Source of the DNA: Streptomyces parvus
GTDB taxonomy: Bacteria > Actinomycetota > Actinomycetes > Streptomycetales > Streptomycetaceae
Assembly: GCF_032121415.1 (NCBI RefSeq)
Contig: NZ_CP135079.1
Location: 5,394,001-5,458,000 of the forward strand
Length of the DNA: 64,000 nucleotides
Direction of reading: 5' to 3'
Under the pieces are notes generated by a model that ran no database searches, was not told the DNA's origin, and saw only the letters and a program-made list of their open reading frames with translations. The first letter of the stretch is position 1, and each line of letters starts with the position of its first letter. The translations under genes and the position numbers were made by a program. Below are positions 1-7,971 of the stretch, piece by piece.

Positions 1-241
1 CCTGCACCGGAGCTTCGAGGAGGCGGACCACCCGGAGAACGTCCTGATCGTCACCCACGGACTGACGATGCGGCTGTTCTGCATGCGCTGGTTCCACTGG
101 TCGGTCGCGGAGTTCGAGTCGCTGTCCAATCCGGGCAACGGCGAGACGCGGACCCTGCTGCTGGGCGAGAACGGCCGCTACACCCTCGACCGGCCCTTTG
201 AGCGCTGGCGGACCCCTGAACCGTACGGCCGTACCGGTTAG
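1..241 (+). CDS. Histidine phosphatase family protein, C-terminal fragment
   Basis: The open frame enters from the left edge (first full codon at base 2) and ends at TAG 239-241, so only the last 79 residues are visible. The segment LIVTHGLTMRLF carries the second active-site histidine of the histidine phosphatase (phosphoglycerate mutase-like) superfamily, and the following tryptophan-rich stretch and NGE(T) region are usual for the cofactor-dependent branch. The RHG motif that holds the phospho-accepting histidine lies outside the window, so the substrate cannot be judged. The next gene starts 12 bases downstream on the same strand and may be co-transcribed. Confidence 0.85.
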   Translation, partial: LHRSFEEADHPENVLIVTHGLTMRLFCMRWFHWSVAEFESLSNPGNGETRTLLLGENGRYTLDRPFERWRTPEPYGRTG

Positions 242-253
242 AGTGGCTGTGCG

Positions 254-1162
254 ATGACCGCTGATTCTGCTTCCGCGCGGCGCTTCGAACGCGCCCTGGC
301 CAGCCTGCGTGGGCTGTCCGTGGGAGACGCCCTGGGCTCCCAGTTCTTCGTTCCGGCCAACTACCCCCTGCTGAAACAGCGGGCCCTGCCGCCCGGGCCC
401 TGGCAGTGGACCGACGACACCGAGATGGCCTGCTCGGTCCTCGCCGTGCTCGCCGAGCACGGCCGCATCGACCAGGACGCGCTCGCCCGCTCCTTCGCCG
501 AGCACCACGACTTCGACCGCGGCTACGGCCCCGCGGTCAACCGGCTCCTCCGGCTCGTACGGGAGGGCGGCGACTGGCGGGAGCTGTCCTCGGCGCTGTT
601 CAAGGGCCAGGGCTCCTGGGGCAACGGTTCGGCGATGCGCGTCGCCCCGCTCGGCGCCTGGTACGCGGACGACCCGGAGCAGGCGACGCACCAGGCGGAG
701 ATCTCGTCGTACACCACCCACCAGCACCGTGAGGCCGTCGTCGGCGCGATGGCCGTGGCCGCCGCCGCGTCGCTCGCCGCAGCCCCCGGAGGGCCGCCGA
801 GCCCCGAGGACCTCCTCGACGGCGTGATCGCGCTCGTGCCCCGCAGCGCCGTCGGCGCCGGGCTGCGCCGGGCCCGCGACATGCTGGACTACCAGGACGC
901 GGGGACGGTCGCCGCGGTCCTCGGCAACGGCCGCCGGACCAGCGCCCACGACACCGTGCCGTTCGCGCTCTGGTCGGCGGCCAGGAGCCTCGGGAACTAC
1001 GAGGAGGCGTTCTGGGTGACGGCCCAGGCGGGCGGGGACGTCGACACGACGTGCGCCATCGTCGGCGGTGTCGTCGCGTCCGGCGAGACCGGAGCGCCGC
1101 CCTCCGGCTGGCTGGCACAGACGGAGGAGTCACCGGCGTGGCTGACCCCGTCCCTGCGCTGA
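254..1162 (+). CDS. ADP-ribosylglycohydrolase family protein
   Basis: 302 aa, near the usual length of this family (PF03747), whose members hydrolyse ADP-ribose from proteins, nucleic acids or small molecules using two Mg ions. Metal-ligand motifs are visible at both ends: GVGDALGS-like 'SVGDALGSQFF' near residue 22, WTDDTEMA near residue 52, and GGDVDTTCAIVGG near residue 256; all expected acidic residues are present. It starts at ATG 12 bases after the preceding phosphatase stop, suggesting one transcript. The substrate in Streptomyces is not evident from the sequence. Confidence 0.88.
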   Translation: MTADSASARRFERALASLRGLSVGDALGSQFFVPANYPLLKQRALPPGPWQWTDDTEMACSVLAVLAEHGRIDQDALARSFAEHHDFDRGYGPAVNRLLRLVREGGDWRELSSALFKGQGSWGNGSAMRVAPLGAWYADDPEQATHQAEISSYTTHQHREAVVGAMAVAAAASLAAAPGGPPSPEDLLDGVIALVPRSAVGAGLRRARDMLDYQDAGTVAAVLGNGRRTSAHDTVPFALWSAARSLGNYEEAFWVTAQAGGDVDTTCAIVGGVVASGETGAPPSGWLAQTEESPAWLTPSLR

Positions 1163-1353
1163 CCCTCCGGCTGTTCTGCTCCTCTGTCACGGTCCTGCCA
1201 CAGGATCACTCTGCGTATCTGCGAACGAGAGTTCGGGACTACTCTTTCGGCCACGCCGCCCCTGGTTGATCTTGAGGGCGCGCGCCGAATGAGACACCGG
1301 GCCGGGCGTACGGCTATGGGCCGCGCCCGGAACCGCGGTGGGGGAGGGGTCCC

Positions 1354-3132
1354 ATGTCCGATCAGCCGTCCGAGGCGTCCAGACCGCCGGAGCAGTCACC
1401 GCAAGCCGACCCGCAACAGCAACCGGAACCGCAACCACCGGCGCCCACCGCGGCCGCCGCACCCGACCCGTCCGTCAAGGCCGCCGCGCCCGACCAGTTG
1501 GTCAAGGACGCCGCGGCCGCCGACGCACCGTCGCGCGCCGGCACACCGGCAGCCGGAGCCGGCAACCCCTGGCAGTACGGGGCGGGGGCACCCGGAGCCA
1601 GAAACAGTACGGGTGACGGCGTGACGGCCCGGCTTAGGCCACCCGCTCCGCCCCTGATCCGTCCCGCCGTGCTCTGGACGGTCCTGGCCACCGCCGTCCT
1701 GAGCGCGCTCCTCCTGGGCGACGGACTCGGGGTGAACCTGCTGATCGTGGCGGTGCTCGCCGCGCTGGCGGCGTTCTTCGCCGCACGGTCGGCGGGCCGC
1801 CGGCTGCGGCCCTGGACCGCGACCTGGGCGGTCGGGGGCCTCGCGCTGCTCGCCGTGCCCGCGCTCCGGGACGCGGGCTGGCCCACGTTCCTCGCCGTGG
1901 TGTCCGCCTTTGCGCTGGGCTCGCTGGCACTGCACGGCAGCCGAAGCTGGCTGGGCGTACTGATCGGCTCACTGGGCCTGTTCGACTCGGTCGTCCCCGG
2001 CATCATCTGGGGCGTGCGGGGGATACGCGCCCGGGCCGACGGCTCGCGGGCGCGCTGGGGCGCGGGCCTGCGCACCACGGCGGTGGCCGCCGTGCTGCTG
2101 GTGGTCTTCGGAACGCTCTTCGCGAGCGCGGACGCCGCCTTCGCCGATCTGCTGGGCAGCCTCATACCCGACGTCTCGCTCGGCGATGGCCCCTGGCGGA
2201 TCTTCCTGTTCGCGCTCGGTCTGGCCGGTGCGCTCGCCGCCGCGTACGCCGCCGCGGCACCGGTGCGCTGGGACGGGATCACCGTGTCGCCCGGCAAGCC
2301 GCGGGGACGGGTCGAGTGGGCCCTTCCGCTGATCGTGCTCAACCTGCTCTTCGCCGCGTTCATCGCCCTCCAGCTCGTCGTCCTCCTCGGTGGCTACGAG
2401 AAGGTACGGGCGGAGACCGGGCTCGACCACGCCGAGTACGCCCGCCAGGGCTTCTGGCAGCTGCTGTGGGCGACCCTGCTCACCCTCCTCGTCATCGCCC
2501 TGGCCCTGCGCTGGGCTCCGCGAGGCGGCAGCCGGGACCGGACGCTGGTGCGCGCCGTCCTCGGCACCCTCTGCGTGCTCACCCTCGTCGTCGTCGCCTC
2601 CGCGCTGCGCCGCATGGACCTGTACGTCGACGAGTACGGCCTCACGAGGCTCCGGATATCCGTGGCCGCGATGGAACTCTGGCTCGGGGTGGTGCTGGTC
2701 CTGATCCTGGCGGCCGGGGTCTTCGGGGCCCGGTTCCTGCCCCGGGCCATCGCGGTGAGCGCGGCGGCCGGGGTCCTGGTTTTCGGGCTGCTCTCGCCGG
2801 ACGGACTGATCGCCGAGCAGAACGTCCAGCGCTTCGAAGCCCGCGAGTCCGCCGGCATCGACATCGACTACCTCAAGGACCTTTCCGCCGACGCCGTACC
2901 GGCCCTGGACCGACTGCCCGAACCGGAACGCTCCTGCGCGCTGCGGATCATCCAGCGCGAGGTCCTTCACACCGACACCCCCTGGTACGCGACCAGCTGG
3001 GGAGAAGCCCGGGCGAAGGAGATCCTGGAGAAGCGCCCGGTGCAGGGCGACGGCCGGGACTGCTACCGCCTGGGCACGGACGGGTTCCGCGACGGCTACG
3101 AGCCGGACGACGACGGCTACGACCCGTACTGA
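1354..3132 (+). CDS. DUF4173 multi-pass membrane protein
   Basis: 592 aa. The first ~95 residues are a Pro/Gln/Ala-rich, probably disordered cytoplasmic tail; the rest has about ten to twelve hydrophobic segments from residue ~100 to ~490, followed by a soluble C-terminal ~100 residues with several acidic and tyrosine residues (ending DDDGYDPY). The segment YVDEYGLTRLRI is characteristic of DUF4173/DUF4153 proteins. ATG 1354 follows a strong GGGAGGGG ribosome site. Function is unknown. A hairpin at 3189-3230 probably ends the transcript before rnhB. Confidence 0.8.
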   Translation: MSDQPSEASRPPEQSPQADPQQQPEPQPPAPTAAAAPDPSVKAAAPDQLVKDAAAADAPSRAGTPAAGAGNPWQYGAGAPGARNSTGDGVTARLRPPAPPLIRPAVLWTVLATAVLSALLLGDGLGVNLLIVAVLAALAAFFAARSAGRRLRPWTATWAVGGLALLAVPALRDAGWPTFLAVVSAFALGSLALHGSRSWLGVLIGSLGLFDSVVPGIIWGVRGIRARADGSRARWGAGLRTTAVAAVLLVVFGTLFASADAAFADLLGSLIPDVSLGDGPWRIFLFALGLAGALAAAYAAAAPVRWDGITVSPGKPRGRVEWALPLIVLNLLFAAFIALQLVVLLGGYEKVRAETGLDHAEYARQGFWQLLWATLLTLLVIALALRWAPRGGSRDRTLVRAVLGTLCVLTLVVVASALRRMDLYVDEYGLTRLRISVAAMELWLGVVLVLILAAGVFGARFLPRAIAVSAAAGVLVFGLLSPDGLIAEQNVQRFEARESAGIDIDYLKDLSADAVPALDRLPEPERSCALRIIQREVLHTDTPWYATSWGEARAKEILEKRPVQGDGRDCYRLGTDGFRDGYEPDDDGYDPY

Positions 3133-3188
3133 GCAACGGGCTTCCGGGCGGCAGCGCGACTCGGAGCCGACACACCCTCTGAGCCCAC

Positions 3189-3230
3189 GGGCCCTGAGAA
3201 CCCTGCTGGGTTCAGAGGCTCTCGGGGCCC
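3189..3230 (+). terminator. Probable hairpin terminator after DUF4173 gene
   Basis: Arms 3189-3199 and 3220-3230 (GGGCCCTGAGA / TCTCGGGGCCC, 10 of 11 pairs) enclose a second small stem ACCC/GGGT. There is no following T-run, as is common in Streptomyces. Confidence 0.5.
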
Positions 3231-3318
3231 CTGAACCTGCCCTCGATGGCTGATTCGCAGGACGCAGGGTGCCCCGGGGTGTTGCCGCCGTGGCTCTCGG
3301 CGTACGCTGGCTGGCGCC

Positions 3319-4029
3319 ATGCCGTACGAAGCACCCACGCATACCGTCGAGCGCTCGATCCGCGCTACCACCGGTGCCAGGACCGTCGCCGGTGTCGATG
3401 AGGTCGGACGCGGGGCGTGGGCCGGACCCGTCACCGTATGCGCGGCGATCACCGGCCTGCGGCGACCGCCCGAAGGTCTCACCGATTCCAAGCTGTTGAC
3501 CCCGCGGCGCCGCGCCGAGCTCGACCCCGTGCTGCGGAGCTGGGTCACCGCCTACGCCCTGGGCGACGCCTCGCCGCAGGAGATCGACGACCTCGGAATG
3601 ACCGCCGCTCTCCGGCTCGCCGCCGTGCGCGCCCTGGAAGGGCTGCCGGTCCGTCCCGACGCGGTGATACTCGACGGCAAGCACGACTACCTGGGCGTTC
3701 CCTGGAAGGTCCGCACCGTGATCAAGGGCGATCAGTCCTGTATCGCGGTCGCGGCGGCCTCGGTGATCGCCAAGGTGCACCGCGACCGGATGATGGCCGA
3801 GCTCGGTGCCGCGTCCGAGGACTGCAGCGACTTCGCCTTCGACGCCAACGCGGGGTATCCCTCGCCCGTGCACCGGGCCGCGCTGGAGGAGCGGGGGCCC
3901 ACGGCCCACCACCGCCTCTCCTGGTCGTACCTGGACGGGCTGCCCCGGTGGCAGCACCTGAAGAAGGTCCGTATTTCCGCCGAGGCGGCCGCACTCGAAA
4001 GCGGGGGCCAGCTCGGCTTCGAATTCTGA
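3319..4029 (+). CDS. rnhB: Ribonuclease HII
   Basis: 236 aa type 2 ribonuclease H, which cuts the RNA strand of RNA-DNA hybrids and starts removal of single ribonucleotides from DNA. The signature GVDEVGRGAWAGPV begins near residue 25 with catalytic Asp27 and Glu28; the third acidic residue is in ILDGKHDYLG (~117), and the conserved GYPSPVH segment is near residue 182. The ATG has no clear Shine-Dalgarno sequence; a TACGCT at 3303-3308 would place transcription start close to the ATG, so a nearly leaderless mRNA is possible. An unknown gene follows with a probable AUU start. Confidence 0.96.
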   Translation: MPYEAPTHTVERSIRATTGARTVAGVDEVGRGAWAGPVTVCAAITGLRRPPEGLTDSKLLTPRRRAELDPVLRSWVTAYALGDASPQEIDDLGMTAALRLAAVRALEGLPVRPDAVILDGKHDYLGVPWKVRTVIKGDQSCIAVAAASVIAKVHRDRMMAELGAASEDCSDFAFDANAGYPSPVHRAALEERGPTAHHRLSWSYLDGLPRWQHLKKVRISAEAAALESGGQLGFEF

Positions 4030-4117
4030 TCGCGCGCACGCGCCCTCTCGACCACGCCGACGACATCGGCGTTCACCCCAGACCACTTTCACGCCTCTGA
4101 TCTCCGAGGAGCCTCAG

Positions 4118-4714
4118 ATTCCCGAGAGCGCCCAGGGTCCCCGCGTCACTCCGGCCGCCGGCCGCACCGCGCCGACCCTCCGTCCCGTACCCGGTCCGCG
4201 TTCAGCGGCCACCCCGCGTCCCGGCCGCCCCGGCCCCGCGCGCCCCGCGCCCCCGGCGCAGCGCGCCCACCCCGCCCCCGCGGCACCCGCCCCGACCCGT
4301 CCGAAGCCGGCCGAGAATCGTTCCGCACCGCAGATCCAGGTGATCCCGGCCTCGGTGGCCGGTGCGCTGGACGCGGCCGAGGAAGCCGTCGACCTGCTGC
4401 TGGAGTCCGGTCGCGCACCGGGCGACATCCTGGTGCTCACCACCGGCGAACAGCACCCGTGGGCCGCCCACGAGCTGTCCTTCGGCGAAGCCGCGTACTG
4501 GTCCCAGCACGACGCGGGTGACGACGTCTTCTTCGCCGACGTCTCGGCGGCCGACCGGGCGGCTTCCCGGCCCGTGGTCGTCGTCGCGGTCAACGGTGAC
4601 GCCGGCGGGACCGTGGCGCGCACCCTGCCCGTCGCACGTGACCGCGCGGGCGCGCTGCTGATCGTCTGCGGAGACCCGCAGACGATCAACTCCGCACTCG
4701 GCACCGGGGTCTGA
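4118..4714 (+). CDS. Conserved Streptomyces-type hypothetical protein, probable AUU start
   Basis: I do not recognise a family. The C-terminal ~125 residues look globular (alternating hydrophobic strands such as VVVVAVNG and ALLIVCGDPQTI). The first conventional start in frame is GTG 4340, but the frame stays open upstream, and from about 4115 to 4340 it keeps a very high GC third position and encodes an Ala/Pro/Arg-rich linker. A GAGGAG at 4106-4111 sits exactly six bases before ATT 4118, giving a 198-residue product. I chose that start; initiation at GTG 4340 (124 aa) is the alternative. The gene follows rnhB after 88 bases and ends at a bidirectional hairpin. Confidence 0.6.
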   Translation: MPESAQGPRVTPAAGRTAPTLRPVPGPRSAATPRPGRPGPARPAPPAQRAHPAPAAPAPTRPKPAENRSAPQIQVIPASVAGALDAAEEAVDLLLESGRAPGDILVLTTGEQHPWAAHELSFGEAAYWSQHDAGDDVFFADVSAADRAASRPVVVVAVNGDAGGTVARTLPVARDRAGALLIVCGDPQTINSALGTGV

Positions 4715-4721
4715 CCGGTAT

Positions 4722-4747
4722 CCCGGCCGCCCGCACGGGCGGCCGGG
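4722..4747. terminator. Bidirectional terminator between convergent genes
   Basis: A perfect 12-bp inverted repeat CCCGGCCGCCCG / CGGGCGGCCGGG with a two-base centre lies just after the stop at 4714 and before the convergent gene ending at 4827. Confidence 0.7.
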
Positions 4748-4826
4748 GCCGCCTGGCCGGTCCCCGGGCGTGACCGGGGCCGACCGGATGACGATCAGCG
4801 CCGTCCGACACGCCGCCGGTCTGCCC

Positions 4827-5474
4827 TCAGCGGGCCGCCGTGCGACGCAGCGCCTCCACCGCTCCGCCGCCCGACCGGGTCGGGGCGGTCCGATGGTCGT
4901 GGACGGAGACTGCGTCGGCCAGGGGCGAGGGCTCCGACAGCGAACTGGGCCGCCGTCCGCCCCTTCCCTCGCCGAGCACCTGCCAGCCCCCGCGGGTCAG
5001 CGTGATGTACGCGCCGCAGCGCAGCCCGTGCAGGGTGCAGGCGTCCCGAAGGCCCCACATCCACGCGCCGTCCTCCTCGGTCCACCGTTCGTCGCCGTCA
5101 CGGCAGTACAGAAGTACGGCCGTACGGACCGGCGTACGGCGGCGCAGATCGTGTGGGATGACCCGCCGCAGCTGCGCCAGCAGGGCGTTGCGGAACTCCC
5201 AGCCGTCCGCGGCCGCCGTCGACCGGCGGGCGAACGAGGCGCTCGCCGTGAGCCGTTCCTCATGGTCGAGGACCGCGACCACGGCGGTGGCCGGAGTCGG
5301 CCGGTGGCGGGAGTGCAGCCCGCTGACGACCTCCCGGGGGCTGCGCAGCAGGGGGATGCCCGCGGAGGCCCACTCCGCCGGTTCGAGCATGCGGGCAAGG
5401 CGGTTGACGGAGTCGGCGGAAACCGAGGACGCCGATGTCGACGTGGCTGAGGACGGGGCGAATCCGAAGGTCAC
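4827..5474 (-). CDS. Conserved hypothetical protein
   Basis: 215 aa when started at GTG 5474, which has GGGAGG correctly spaced upstream; a longer frame reaching 5579 has an atypical Arg/Ser-rich N-terminus and is less likely. The protein is soluble, with a central segment TAVLLYCRDGDERW and a Ser/Pro-rich C-terminus. No motif I can assign. It is downstream of, and on the same strand as, the recQ-like gene but separated by about 215 bases, so co-transcription is uncertain. Confidence 0.65.
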   Translation of the reverse strand: MTFGFAPSSATSTSASSVSADSVNRLARMLEPAEWASAGIPLLRSPREVVSGLHSRHRPTPATAVVAVLDHEERLTASASFARRSTAAADGWEFRNALLAQLRRVIPHDLRRRTPVRTAVLLYCRDGDERWTEEDGAWMWGLRDACTLHGLRCGAYITLTRGGWQVLGEGRGGRRPSSLSEPSPLADAVSVHDHRTAPTRSGGGAVEALRRTAAR

Positions 5475-5689
5475 GGTCCTCCCTTCGCTACGCGCCCACG
5501 GTGCGGGCAGGGTCGAGTGAGGGCGCGCCGCGGCACAGCCCTTCCGGGCCCGACGAGAACTGTGCGGGGGCGCTTCCAATTCTCCCTGGCCTACCGGCAG
5601 GCGGCAACGAGCAATTGCTGCGGCTGACGGGAATCAGCCGGAATGACACTGATATCCCTGCCCAGACCCACCCGGGATGACTCCTCCCG

Positions 5690-7861
5690 TCACCCCTGAA
5701 CCGCGAGGACCAGCGGAAACACCCCCTGAGCTCCGGCCCGCCGCAGCAGTCGCCCCGCCACGGCCAGGGTCCAGCCGGTGTCCGACAGGTCGTCCACCAG
5801 CAGAACGGGGCCGTCGGCCGCCGCCAACGCCGCCGCCAGATCCGGCTCGACGACCAGGGTCTCGTGAAGCGCCCGCACCCGCTGCGCGCTGTTGGTCTGG
5901 GACATCCGCACCTCATCGGAGCCCGGCGCGTAGGAGACCGTCCCCAGCAGGGGCATCCGGCCGATCTCGGAGATGCGCCGGCCGAGCGACTCGACCAGCT
6001 GCGGCCTGCGGCGTGAGGCGACGGTCACCACACCGACCGGCCGGGGAGCCGCGTCCGCCGAGCCGGAGGCCCAACCGCCCGGCCCCTTCGCCCAGTCGGC
6101 GAGCACGGTGACCACGGCGTCCGTGACATCGTCCGGCACCGGAGCGTCCTGGGCCTGCGCCGCCAGCATCGGGCGCAGCCGGTTGCCCCAGCCGATGTCG
6201 GAGAGCCGGCCCAGCGCCCGGCCGGCGAAGGACAGTTCGCCCGCGGGGATACGCCCCTTGAGATCGATCCCCACCGCGGGCAGGCCGGTGGGCCACATCT
6301 TGCGGGGATCCACCTCCACACCGGGCCGCCCCAGCTCGTGGCGGGCCCCGTCCAGGGCGGCGGTGGAGACCTTGTCGTCGAAGCGCGCGCCCGCGCAGTT
6401 GTCACAGCGCCCGCAGGGCGCCGCCTCCTCGTCGTCCAGACGCAGCCGCAGGAACTCCATCCGGCACGCCGTCGTCGAGGCGTAGTCGCGCATGGCCTGC
6501 TGTTCGGCCTCCCGCTGCCGGGCGACCCAGGCGTAACGCTCGGCGTCGTAGACCCAAGGAGCGCCCGTGGAGATCCAGCCGCCCTTGACGCGCTTCACCG
6601 CACCGTCGACGTCCAGCACCTTGAGCATCGTCTCCAGCCGGGTCCGGCGCAGATCGACCAAGGGCTCCAGGGCGGGGAGCGAGACCGGCCGCTCCGCCCG
6701 GGCCAGCGCGTCCAGGGTGCGCCGCACCTGCTCCTCGGGCGGGAAGGCGACGGAGGCGAAATACTGCCAGATCGCCTCGTCCTCTTTGCCGGGGAGCAGC
6801 AGCACCTCGGCGTGCGCCACACCGCGCCCCGCACGCCCGACCTGCTGGTAGTAGGCGATGGGGGAGGAGGGCGAGCCCAGGTGCACGACGAAGCCGAGGT
6901 CGGGCTTGTCGAACCCCATGCCCAGCGCGGACGTGGCGACCAGGGCCTTGACCCGGTTCGCCAGGAGATCGTCCTCGGCCTGCTGCCGGTCGGCGTTCTC
7001 GGTCCGCCCGGTGTACGAGGCCACCGCGTGCCCGTTCTGGCGCAGATAGGCGGTGACCTCCTCGGCCGCCGCCACGGTCAGCGTGTAGATGATCCCGGAG
7101 CCGGGAAGCTCGCCGAGATGGTCGCCCAGCCAGGCCAGCCGGTGTGCCGCGTTGGGGAGTCGGAGCACGCTCAGGCTCAGGCTTTCGCGGTCGAGCGGCC
7201 CCCGCAGGACCAGCGCGTCCGTGCCGGCGCCGGTGCCCAGCTGCTCCGCGACGTCCGCCGTCACCCGGGCGTTGGCCGTGGCGGTGGTGGCGAGCACCGG
7301 GACGCCGGCCGGCAGATCGGCGAGCATCGTCCGCAGCCGCCGGTAGTCGGGCCGGAAGTCGTGCCCCCAGTCGGAGATGCAGTGGGCCTCGTCGACCACC
7401 AGGAGCCCGGTCGCCGCCGCCAGCTTCGGCAGCACCTGGTCGCGGAAGTCCGGGTTGTTGAGCCGCTCGGGGCTCACCAGCAGGACGTCGACCTCGCCCG
7501 CCGCCACCTCGGCCTGGACGCTCTCCCACTCCTCGGTGTTGGACGAATTGATCGTGCGGGCGCTGATCCCGGCCCGGGCCGCCGCCGCGACCTGGTTGCG
7601 CATCAGCGCCAGCAGCGGTGAGACGATCACGGTCGGGCCGCTGCCCTGGGCGCGGAGCAGCGAGGTCGCCACGAAGTAGACGGCGGACTTGCCCCAGCCG
7701 GTGCGCTGCACGACCAGAGCTCGGCGTTTGTCGGCGACGAGCGCCTCGATGGCCACCCACTGGTCCTCGCGCAGCACGGCCGTACCGCTGTCGTCGCCCA
7801 CCAGGCGGGCGAGGACGGAATCGGCCGAAGCCCTGAGCGCTGCACGGTCTGCGTTGGTCAT
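5690..7861 (-). CDS. RecQ-family ATP-dependent DNA helicase with C-terminal phosphoribosyltransferase-like domain
   Basis: About 723 aa. RecQ helicases unwind forked and recombination DNA in the 3'-5' direction. Visible in order (numbered from the alternative ATG at 7873): Walker A GWGKS (~59-63), DEAH box (161-164) followed by CISDWGHDFRPDYRRL, helicase motif VGRAGR, and a RecQ zinc-binding cysteine cluster C..C..C (CGRCDNC). The last ~120 residues are not RecQ: they contain MSQTNSAQRVRAL and then VLLVDDLSDTGWTLAVA, matching the ComF/phosphoribosyltransferase PRPP loop. Start chosen at the ATG before TNADRA; an ATG four codons upstream is possible. It is divergent from the DUF4192 gene, with a palindrome between them. 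Confidence 0.9.
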   Translation of the reverse strand: MTNADRAALRASADSVLARLVGDDSGTAVLREDQWVAIEALVADKRRALVVQRTGWGKSAVYFVATSLLRAQGSGPTVIVSPLLALMRNQVAAAARAGISARTINSSNTEEWESVQAEVAAGEVDVLLVSPERLNNPDFRDQVLPKLAAATGLLVVDEAHCISDWGHDFRPDYRRLRTMLADLPAGVPVLATTATANARVTADVAEQLGTGAGTDALVLRGPLDRESLSLSVLRLPNAAHRLAWLGDHLGELPGSGIIYTLTVAAAEEVTAYLRQNGHAVASYTGRTENADRQQAEDDLLANRVKALVATSALGMGFDKPDLGFVVHLGSPSSPIAYYQQVGRAGRGVAHAEVLLLPGKEDEAIWQYFASVAFPPEEQVRRTLDALARAERPVSLPALEPLVDLRRTRLETMLKVLDVDGAVKRVKGGWISTGAPWVYDAERYAWVARQREAEQQAMRDYASTTACRMEFLRLRLDDEEAAPCGRCDNCAGARFDDKVSTAALDGARHELGRPGVEVDPRKMWPTGLPAVGIDLKGRIPAGELSFAGRALGRLSDIGWGNRLRPMLAAQAQDAPVPDDVTDAVVTVLADWAKGPGGWASGSADAAPRPVGVVTVASRRRPQLVESLGRRISEIGRMPLLGTVSYAPGSDEVRMSQTNSAQRVRALHETLVVEPDLAAALAAADGPVLLVDDLSDTGWTLAVAGRLLRRAGAQGVFPLVLAVQG

Positions 7862-7910
7862 GCCCCCATGCAACCCGATGACTACGACAAACCGCGAACG
7901 ACGACGCGAG

Positions 7911-7934
7911 CCTGTGGATAACGTTATCCACAGG
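7911..7934. promoter_or_regulatory. Perfect palindrome made of two inverted DnaA-box sequences
   Basis: CCTGTGGATAAC (7911-7922) is followed directly by its exact reverse complement GTTATCCACAGG (7923-7934). Each arm contains TTATCCACA, the strict consensus DnaA box. The site lies in the 110-base gap between the recQ-like gene and the divergent DUF4192 gene, and its centre TAACGT could also serve as a -10 on either strand. It could be a DnaA-binding site or an operator for another regulator. Confidence 0.6.
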
Positions 7935-7971
7935 GGTCGCGGGATTCGGCGGCTCGCGGGACCGTCGAGCC

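Noticed and set aside
1969..4092. 707-codon open frame on the minus strand
   Set aside because: Mirror of the DUF4173 and rnhB genes; high GC makes the opposite frame open, and its protein has no family features.
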